A stretch of DNA of 11,487 bases from Deltaproteobacteria bacterium (lineage in GTDB: Bacteria; Desulfobacterota; Binatia; UBA9968), in assembly GCA_005878685.1 (NCBI GenBank), contig VBLN01000099.1, positions 1 to 11,487 of the forward strand, read 5' to 3'. Made by a program: the position numbers and the translations under genes. The notes beneath the pieces are model-generated. The model searched no databases. It was given only the letters and a program-made list of their open reading frames with translations, and had not been told where the DNA came from. Within the stretch, counting starts at the first letter, position 1, and each line of letters opens with the position of its first letter. Positions 7,126-11,487 of the stretch are shown here, in pieces.

Positions 7126-7818
7126 CTATTCGATCGTCCGTATCCCCACTTCATCCAAGTGCTTGAGCAGATCGGTAGGATCCTGATAGACGCGGTAAGC
7201 ACCCGCACGCTCGAGTTCGTCTTGCCCGTAACCGCCTGAAAGCAAGCCCACCCCGAGCGCTCTAGCGCGCCGCACCGCAAGGAGATCCCAGACACTGTCG
7301 CCTACAACGACGGAGTCGCCGATCTGTACGCCTAAGCGCTCGGCAGCTGCAAGGAACAAGTCTGGATCGGGCTTGGCGTGACCCACTTGATCCCGAGTAA
7401 CCACAGGCACTTCCGGGCCGACTCCCAGGACCCTCAATGTTGGACGGGCACTTTCGAGTCGGCCACTGGTTGCAATCGCCCATGGGACGCTGATCTTCGA
7501 TAGGTAAGCCAGCAGTTCCCGAGCTCCGGGCAGGGGTCGGACTTGAGCCACTTGGCGTGCATAGGCTTCCGAGTGAGTTTTTTGAAGCCGTCCCGCCTCC
7601 TCAGCCGTTACTCGATGTCCCGTTTCCCGTAGAAGCGCATGCGCGAGCAGTCCTCCGCTCATTCCGATCCGGCGATGGATGCGCCAGACCGCCAGCTCGA
7701 TTCCTGCCTGTTCTAAGGCTTCACGCCATGCCAGGACGTGTTGGTACACACTGTCTACTAGAGTTCCGTCGAGATCGAACAAGAACGCCTGCACATCTCT
7801 GGCTCTATTTTTACTCAT
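7126..7818 (-). CDS. HAD-superfamily hydrolase (phosphoglycolate phosphatase/beta-phosphoglucomutase-like)
   Basis: This is a cytosolic 230-residue haloacid-dehalogenase-fold phosphatase of subfamily IA with a helical cap inserted after motif I. All four motifs are intact: DLDGTLVDS (nucleophile D15, acid D17), ATSG (T117), GHAKPDPDLF (K149) and VVVGDSVWDLLAVRRA (D174, D178). The length is normal for phosphoglycolate phosphatase-like enzymes. The substrate is not determined by these motifs; many members remove phosphate from small sugar phosphates or phosphoglycolate. The ATG at 7818 begins a few residues before motif I, as expected, but the upstream sequence has only a weak purine-rich ribosome binding site. 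It lies 58 nt after the zinc-finger gene and 73 nt before the MFS gene on the same strand. Confidence 0.92.
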   Translation of the reverse strand: MSKNRARDVQAFLFDLDGTLVDSVYQHVLAWREALEQAGIELAVWRIHRRIGMSGGLLAHALLRETGHRVTAEEAGRLQKTHSEAYARQVAQVRPLPGARELLAYLSKISVPWAIATSGRLESARPTLRVLGVGPEVPVVTRDQVGHAKPDPDLFLAAAERLGVQIGDSVVVGDSVWDLLAVRRARALGVGLLSGGYGQDELERAGAYRVYQDPTDLLKHLDEVGIRTIE

Positions 7819-7876
7819 GCGGTCCGCTTTCCATTCGCTCCGCTGTATTCATCCTGAATCACGTTTCCTTAAACCA

Positions 7877-8134
7877 CTAGAGATAGGTTTGGTCAATATA
7901 GCACCAGCGCCACTTCTTGCCGGACTCCAGTGGCTCGATGATGGGGTGTGCGGTCAATTGAAAGTGTCCGGTGGCATGCCTGCCCTTTGAGGAGTCGCAG
8001 CAGCCCACATGCCCACAGCTCTGGCAAACGCGTAAGGCTACCCATTGGTCTCCCGTCTTGAGGCACTCCTCGCAACCTTGCCCGGAGGGAGTCACCTTCC
8101 TCACTTGATCTAAATGGGTGCATGTCGCTGCCAT
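7877..8134 (-). CDS. Stand-alone UBP-type zinc finger protein
   Basis: This 85-residue protein is essentially one ZnF-UBP domain. Candidate ligands are C5 and H7 (CTH), C21 and C24 (CEEC), C37 and C40 (CQSC), C45/C46 (GCCDSS), H53, H57 and H63. Other domain features are WVALRVCQSCGHVGCCDSS and the closing WRWCYIDQTYL. In eukaryotes this domain binds the free C-terminal tail of ubiquitin; bacterial single-domain versions are widespread and of unknown role. A good AAAGGAG site sits 6 nt before the ATG at 8134. The glutaredoxin stop is 30 nt upstream, so the two probably share a transcript, which would pair a thiol oxidoreductase with a cysteine-rich zinc protein. That functional link is an inference. 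Confidence 0.92.
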   Translation of the reverse strand: MAATCTHLDQVRKVTPSGQGCEECLKTGDQWVALRVCQSCGHVGCCDSSKGRHATGHFQLTAHPIIEPLESGKKWRWCYIDQTYL

Positions 8135-8164
8135 CTTTGGCTCCTTTCTTCGCTTCTCGCTTGA

Positions 8165-8401
8165 CTAGGGCAGAAGCCTCTCCAACCGTTCCCGATTTCT
8201 CTGCAACCCGATAATCACTTCGTTATCAATGATCAGCGTCACGGCAGATCGGCTGTTCCAGCGGTTTACGAGTTCGTTATAGGCACGGGAATCGGCTTGA
8301 ATATCCCTTCTCTCGAACACGATGCCTCTCTGGCGCAGAAACTCTCGAGCCGCTTGGCAATGGCCGCACCCGGAATGATGATAGAGGATCACCCGTTTCA
8401 T
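8165..8401 (-). CDS. Small glutaredoxin-family protein
   Basis: This is a 78-residue thioredoxin-fold protein with the opening MKRVILYHHSGCGHCQAARE. The active-site pair is C12-G-H-C15, unlike the CPYC of classical glutaredoxins. The expected FLRQRGIVFERRDI strand and helix follow. The cis-Pro loop region reads SRSAVTLIIDNEVIIGL, where the usual T-V-P is replaced by A-V-T, so the conserved cis-proline appears to be absent. This is the type often annotated as a glutaredoxin family or NrdH-like protein in the cytosol, reducing disulfides or handling mixed disulfides. The ATG at 8401 has GGAAGA directly against it, giving poor spacing; the GTG at codon 4 would have better spacing (9 nt), so the start is uncertain by three residues. 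A reading frame ends 9 nt upstream (see the next feature). Confidence 0.85.
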   Translation of the reverse strand: MKRVILYHHSGCGHCQAAREFLRQRGIVFERRDIQADSRAYNELVNRWNSRSAVTLIIDNEVIIGLQRNRERLERLLP

Positions 8402-8410
8402 TCTTCCAAA

Positions 8411-8593
8411 CTAACTGTTCAGTAACTTTCCTTCATCATTGCCATCCGCCGCCGAGGGCTTTGTTCCCTTTTCTGCCGCCAACTTGTCCAGCGAATGCCG
8501 TGATTCCCGTTGCGTTAGCCCACGCAATAGCGCAAGCGTTGTGCCACCTATGTGAAAGAGAGCGAAGCAGTCTAAGTGGTCGGAAAATATTAG
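8411..8593 (-). pseudogene. Unidentified ORF fragment ending just before the glutaredoxin gene
   Basis: A 60-codon frame without its own start runs from just after TAG (8596-8594) to TAG at 8413-8411, 9 nt before the glutaredoxin ATG. It encodes a hydrophobic stretch (CFALFHIGGTTLALLRGL), then a basic and polar tail (TQRESRHSLDKLAAEKG). This resembles the last membrane helix and tail of a transport protein, but I do not recognise a family. The tight spacing to the next gene is what one expects of an upstream operon member that has lost its 5' part. A second frame across the same bases is also open (about 8433-8673), so coding is not proven. Confidence 0.22.
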
Positions 8594-8638
8594 CTATGAG
8601 GGAAGAAGCTGGCGATCCATTCCTCTCTTGCCAATGAT

Positions 8639-8886
8639 TCAGCGCCGATATTTGGGCAGGTGACTAAATGTCGGCTTGGGGTCGAAATAGGCCTTTACCT
8701 GGGACGGGTGATGCCCAAATTTTTCATCCAGGATTGGGGAGGGTTGTGCTTCATCCCCCGAACCACGGATCGCAGGTACCGAAATATTCTTCTTTCCATT
8801 GCTTCAAGTTCTTATCGAACGAAGCGCACGCAGTTGATGGGCGGCAGATGCGTCGAGATGACCGGTTCTTTTTCTTCCCTCGACAT
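8639..8886 (-). pseudogene. Decayed small protein gene with two frameshifts (unknown family)
   Basis: An ATG at 8886 has an excellent ribosome binding site (AAGGAGG, 6-7 nt spacing). It opens MSREEKEPVISTHLPPINCV and stops after 24 codons. Two length changes restore a longer protein. Near 8816-8823 the minus strand reads TTCGTTCG, a 4-bp tandem duplication; removing one copy joins INCVRF to DKNLKQWKEEYFGTCDPWFG. At 8756-8760 a run of five G, if four, joins that to DEAQPSPILDEKFGHHPSQV and on to FSHLPKYRR, with TGA at 8641-8639. The restored product is exactly 80 residues with a natural soluble-protein composition. I do not recognise the family. Both lesions are at slippage-prone sites, so real decay and sequencing error are both plausible. 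With its downstream neighbours it fills most of the otherwise gene-free stretch 8402-8950. Confidence 0.4.
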
Positions 8887-8908
8887 CTGACACCTCCTTC
8901 GGCATTAT
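8880..8908 (+). promoter_or_regulatory. Candidate sigma70 promoter for the beta-helix gene
   Basis: TCGACA (8880-8885; 5 of 6 to TTGACA), a 17-nt spacer and CATTAT (8903-8908; 4 of 6 to TATAAT) would start transcription near 8915, about 36 nt before the ATG at 8951. The -35 box overlaps the start codon of the decayed minus-strand gene. The -10 box lies in a short inverted repeat, GGCA-TTATG-TGCC (8901-8913). Prediction by eye. Confidence 0.3.
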
Positions 8909-8950
8909 GTGCCTGCGTGTTGAAATCCCTGACCTAAACGGAGGAAAAAA

Positions 8951-9771
8951 ATGAAAAATGTAGCAGGACTTTTCCCAAACTCTTTCCCGGAGACAACACC
9001 TACACCGTCGATCACCGTCCGGCAGACCCTGCGCCGCGCCTTGCCTCTCGCCCTGGTTTTGGCCAGCCTGTGGGTAAGCACCGCGACGGCCGCCGGCCCG
9101 ACAAGTTGGGGAGGCGGTTCCTGCATAGAGGTCACCGCCTTTCCGGCCAATCTCACGGGCCCCGGCGTTTACTGCCTGAGCTTCAAGTATATCGACTTCC
9201 CGCTTGCCTCCGGCGTGCTCATCACCATCTCGGCGGATAATGTTGTTCTCGACCTGAACGGCGCGACTCTGGACGGGACGCCCAAGGGCAATGCTTTTTC
9301 CTGGGGTATCCGTGCTTATGGACACTCGAACATCACGGTGCGCAACGGCACCATCAAGGGCTTCAACTACGGCATCTCGCTCACGGCTCCCCTCGCCAGA
9401 ACAGGACCGCGGGGATAGAGCTTATCGGCTACGACAGCGAGATCCGGGGCAACCTCATCGCTCACACCGGCGGCTCCCCGGATCCCGGGCTTTCAGGTCA
9501 CGCTTGGGGCATCATCGCGGCCGGGGCGGGACTGCGCATCATCGACAATGACGTGACCTACACGGTCGCGAACACCGCCCACAGCGGCGGCATAACCACA
9601 GCGATTTTCCTGTCCGGAGATGTGAACATGGTGGTCACCAACAACCGTATTAGCGAAGCGGACTTCGGCATCTACAGCGGCCTGCCCAACTGGGGCAAGT
9701 ACCGGGACAATATCACGGTCAACGTAGGTACTCCCTACACCGGCGGCACGGACGTCGGCAACAATAACTGA
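8951..9771 (+). pseudogene. Exported right-handed beta-helix (NosD/PbH1-like) protein, frameshifted
   Basis: A GGAGG site 7 nt before the ATG at 8951 starts a protein with a long N-region (about 28 residues). A Sec-type hydrophobic core (ALPLALVLASLWVSTATA) follows, with probable cleavage near AAGPTS. The mature part shows beta-helix coils: SADNVVLDLNGATLDG, SNITVRNGTIKGFNYGISL. The frame then stops at TAG 9416-9418. The coils go on in another frame (NRTAGIELIGYDSEIRGNLI, GLRIIDNDVTYT, NMVVTNNRISEADFGIYSG) to TGA at 9769-9771. Moving from one frame to the other needs one lost base (or two gained) at about 9376-9400; correction gives about 273 residues. Such proteins are often carbohydrate-active or surface proteins, but no catalytic residues can be named. 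Divergent from the minus-strand genes. As it stands, only a 155-residue exported fragment would be made. Confidence 0.8.
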
Positions 9772-9802
9772 TGACATTGAAGCGGTTCATCAAATACTTT
9801 AG

Positions 9803-9832
9803 TTGCAAGTTTTCGCGGCTTGCGCAAATTTT
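9803..9832 (+). terminator. Weak hairpin with short T-rich tail after the beta-helix gene
   Basis: TTGCAAG (9803-9809) can pair with CTTGCGCAA (9819-9827) around a 9-nt loop with a 2-nt bulge, followed by ATTTTC. It begins 32 nt after the TGA at 9771, the right place for an intrinsic terminator, but the stem and T-tract are both weak. Confidence 0.25.
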
Positions 9833-9889
9833 CTGGCCGTGCCTCTTTCTGCGAACCTGTGTCTCTATGATGAAAAAGGATTCGGAGAT

Positions 9890-9980
9890 TTCACCGCGGA
9901 GGCACGGAGGAGGCGGAGAAGACCGAGTGAGGACGTTATTTTGAATAAACCCTCCGCGTACTCTGTGTCTCTGTGGTGAA
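9890..9980. repeat. Imperfect inverted repeat 1 (hairpin-forming)
   Basis: Arms 9890-9920 and 9950-9980 surround a 29-base centre. Over the outer 20 positions, 16 are Watson-Crick complementary. The four exceptions (arm positions 7, 9, 13 and 17) all put G opposite T, so plus-strand RNA could form a continuous 20-bp stem with four G-U pairs. The inner arm pairs partly through GCGGAG/CTCCGC. Confidence 0.7.
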
Positions 9981-9995
9981 TATTATTCCGGAAAG

Positions 9996-10074
9996 CTCAC
10001 CGCAGAGCCGCGGAGGGCGCGGAGAAGAGGGAATAGAAAAGAAAATTCTGTGAACTCTGTGTCTCTGTGGTGAA
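9996..10074. repeat. Imperfect inverted repeat 2 (hairpin-forming)
   Basis: The left arm starts at 9996 (CTCACCGCAGAG) and the right arm ends at 10074 (CTCTGTGGTGAA). Over the outer 20 positions, 15 are complementary and three of the five exceptions are G-U type. It is a second copy of the element at 9890-9980, in the same orientation and 15 bases downstream of it. Confidence 0.65.
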
Positions 10075-10139
10075 GATGACTCCGGAGAACGGGCTTTTCT
10101 CTTTTTGGTTGCGGCCTTACCGCGCTTGGTACTGCGGGG

Positions 10140-10169
10140 TTGATACCGAAAGGCAGGCCTTTTTACACT
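10140..10169 (+). promoter_or_regulatory. Candidate promoter with a palindrome in its spacer, upstream of the amidohydrolase
   Basis: TTGATA (10140-10145; 5 of 6 to the -35 consensus), an 18-nt spacer and TACACT (10164-10169; 4 of 6 to the -10 consensus). The spacer holds a perfect palindrome, AAAGGC-AG-GCCTTT (10149-10162). Operators inside a slightly long spacer are typical of MerR-family control, though those spacers are usually 19-20 nt. The same palindrome plus following Ts could instead act as a weak terminator. No regulator gene is in view. Confidence 0.3.
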
Positions 10170-10232
10170 GTCGGCAAAAAAATCCGGTCTTGTAGGGGTC
10201 TACTGAGCGGGACGAGGGAGAAAAAGAAAACC

Positions 10233-11487
10233 ATGGCAGAAAAAGCACTCGTGGTGCAGGGGGGAAGACTGATCGATGGCACCGGCCGGCCGCCAATCGA
10301 GAATGCCGTCATCGTTATCCAGGCAGGCAGGTTCCAGGCAGTCGGCAGGCTCGGCGCAGTCTCTATCCCTGCCGATGCGCAGCTGATCGATGTCAAGGGC
10401 AAGACCGTACTGCCGGGCTTTATCGATGGTCATGGCCACCTGGAGGATTTCCATGGAGAGCTTTATCTCCATCTGGGAATTACGACCTGCGCCTCGATCG
10501 AGCTCTACCAGGATGGTCCATGGACCCTGGCGCAAAAACAGGGCACCGCTCTGGGTAAAATTCGCGGGCCGCGGATCTGGATGTCGGACCGGGCGATCGG
10601 CGCCGTCGGCACCGAGCACGATGCGTTTGGTTCGCGAACATCCCGCGGCAACATCATCGTCACCACGGCGGAAGAGGTGCGCCAAGCGGTGCGGCGGAAA
10701 AAGGAACTCGGCTGCGACATCCTCAAGGTCAACGAGTTTCTTTCCTTGGACTTGCTGAAAGTCGCCGTCGACGAAGCCCACCGGCTGGACATGCCGGTCG
10801 CCGCCCACAGTTGGGACGTCGTCGGCTCCGTCAAGGCGGGTGTCGACTCGATCGAGCACATCTGGTCGGTCGGCTACAGCTCCATCCCGTATGCCCCCGC
10901 CAGGCGCAAGCTCGCCGAGGATCGGCTCGGAGGCGTGATCGACCAGGAACTTGCCGGCGCATATTACCAGACCGAAAATTTCGACGCGGTGATCGGCGCC
11001 ATGGTGGAGCGCCAGGTCGCGTGGACTCCAACCATTGCTAAATGGCTCCGTCCCTTTTCGCCGAGCGCCGCGCGCTTCAGAGAAAGAGAAAACCAAATCT
11101 TGAACAATCCCGATGCCGATCTTCCCGCTGCGGTTCGTACGGTGACCGACAACGCCTATGACAAGCTGTTCAAACGCTACACGCCGGAGCAACGCGAGCA
11201 GGCCAAAATCGGCTATGAAAAAGCCGGTGAATTCATCCGGCGTTTCGTTCAGGCCGGCGGCATCCTGAAGGAAGGCTCGGACCCGCCGCGCGGGATGGCG
11301 GCCTTGCTGATGCATCAGGCTCTGGCGATGGACGTAGAGGCGGGTGTGCCGCCGATGACGGCGATCCAAGCCGCCACCTTCAATGTCGCCAGGACTTTCA
11401 AGAAGGACAAGGACTACGGCAGCGTCGAGCGCGGCAAGGTCGCAGACCTGTCGATCGTCGAGGGCGACCCGCTGCAAGACATCTGGA
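10233..11487 (+). CDS. Amidohydrolase-superfamily protein (imidazolonepropionase-like), 3' end outside window
   Basis: 418 codons are visible and the frame is open at the window end. The N-terminal beta-sandwich strand (KALVVQGGRLIDGTG) leads into the barrel at VLPGFIDGHGHLE, where H67 and H69 are the metal-binding HxH pair. Other expected ligands are K165 (CDILKVNEF), H192 (VAAHSWD), H209 (SIEHIW) and the catalytic Asp D350 (EGSDPP, in place of the more common GTD). The C-terminal return MTAIQAATFNVART...GSVERGKVADLSIVEGDPL is the standard end of the family, so only a few tens of residues are probably missing. No signal peptide, so cytosolic. It would hydrolyse a C-N bond in an amide or cyclic substrate; the identity cannot be read from sequence. 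The ATG at 10233 has GAGGGAG about 12 nt upstream, slightly far. High GC at third codon positions creates a long spurious antisense frame. Confidence 0.9.
   Translation, partial: MAEKALVVQGGRLIDGTGRPPIENAVIVIQAGRFQAVGRLGAVSIPADAQLIDVKGKTVLPGFIDGHGHLEDFHGELYLHLGITTCASIELYQDGPWTLAQKQGTALGKIRGPRIWMSDRAIGAVGTEHDAFGSRTSRGNIIVTTAEEVRQAVRRKKELGCDILKVNEFLSLDLLKVAVDEAHRLDMPVAAHSWDVVGSVKAGVDSIEHIWSVGYSSIPYAPARRKLAEDRLGGVIDQELAGAYYQTENFDAVIGAMVERQVAWTPTIAKWLRPFSPSAARFRERENQILNNPDADLPAAVRTVTDNAYDKLFKRYTPEQREQAKIGYEKAGEFIRRFVQAGGILKEGSDPPRGMAALLMHQALAMDVEAGVPPMTAIQAATFNVARTFKKDKDYGSVERGKVADLSIVEGDPLQDIW

Larger units (their letters stand above)
9856..10074. repeat. Cluster of degenerate tandem repeats carrying inverted-repeat arms
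   Basis: A unit with core CTGTGTCTCTGTGGTGAA, a TCCGGA-like box and then TCACCGCRGAG...CGGAG occurs as a worn copy from 9856 and a better copy from 9960; a third, partial copy starts at 10054. Positions 9960-9980 and 10054-10074 are identical over 21 bases. Spacing is about 94-105 bases. This occupies half of the 461-base gene-free stretch 9772-10232. Similar CACCGCAGAG/CTCTGCGGTG elements are, in my recollection, dispersed in many environmental bacterial genomes; I cannot check this here. It is not a CRISPR: no short direct repeats with regular unique spacers. Confidence 0.75.

Noticed and set aside
8650..8720. 9-base inverted repeat ATTTGGGCA ... TGCCCAAAT as possible ends of an insertion element
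   Set aside because: Only 9 bases match, with 53 bases between, no transposase and no flanking duplication; likely chance.
8660..8937. Two overlapping plus-strand frames of 76 and 89 codons
   Set aside because: No ribosome binding site or recognisable motif. The opposite strand has a much better start signal and more protein-like segments.
9856..10074. Repeat cluster as a CRISPR array
   Set aside because: Only two to three degenerate units with inverted arms and no regular unique spacers; no cas genes nearby.
10200..11477. 425-codon open frame on the minus strand
   Set aside because: It is antisense to the amidohydrolase, whose plus-strand frame has all family motifs. The long antisense frame results from GC-rich third positions, and its translation is Asp/Gly/Arg-rich without motifs.

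Overview
This 11.5 kb window has a mid-50s GC content by eye and reads as ordinary accessory chromosome of a Gram-negative-type bacterium. It encodes a periplasmic solute-binding protein, a predicted lipoprotein and a DoxX membrane protein. The mix of family types, plus a remnant resembling the F420-binding PPOX family, fits an uncultivated soil or sediment lineage (Desulfobacterota/Binatota/Methylomirabilota-like). That placement is an inference; nothing here fixes the taxonomy.

From about 8.9 kb down to base 1 everything is on the minus strand. In transcription order: a decayed short gene (8886-8639), an unidentified C-terminal-like ORF fragment (8593-8411), a small glutaredoxin (8401), a stand-alone UBP-type zinc finger (8134), a HAD phosphatase (7818), an MFS exporter broken by a frameshift (7052-5446), a lipoprotein metallo-beta-lactamase-fold hydrolase (5443), a 46-codon remnant of a PPOX-type flavin/F420 protein (4358), a pirin with an in-frame amber stop (4193-3495), DoxX (3414), a branched-chain amino-acid-type ABC substrate-binding protein with its own candidate promoter (2912), D-Ala-D-Ala ligase (1654), and an exported MBL-fold hydrolase cut by the window edge (471-1). 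The MFS and lipoprotein genes are 2 nt apart, and the lipoprotein, PPOX remnant and pirin follow with gaps of 24-29 nt, so they look like one former operon.

From 8951 on, two genes lie on the plus strand: an exported right-handed beta-helix protein split by a single-base frameshift (8951-9771), and an amidohydrolase that runs off the end (10233-11487+). Between them is a 461-base spacer with degenerate tandem and inverted repeats whose arms can fold into long hairpins, and a promoter-like site with a palindrome in its spacer.

I see no evidence for a new multi-gene system. The most notable features are the number of disrupted genes (pirin, MFS, beta-helix, the 8.6-8.9 kb gene and the PPOX remnant), the hidden decayed gene in an apparently empty region, and the repeat cluster. 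The disruptions could be real decay or sequencing/assembly error, and the two should be separated before any biological reading.
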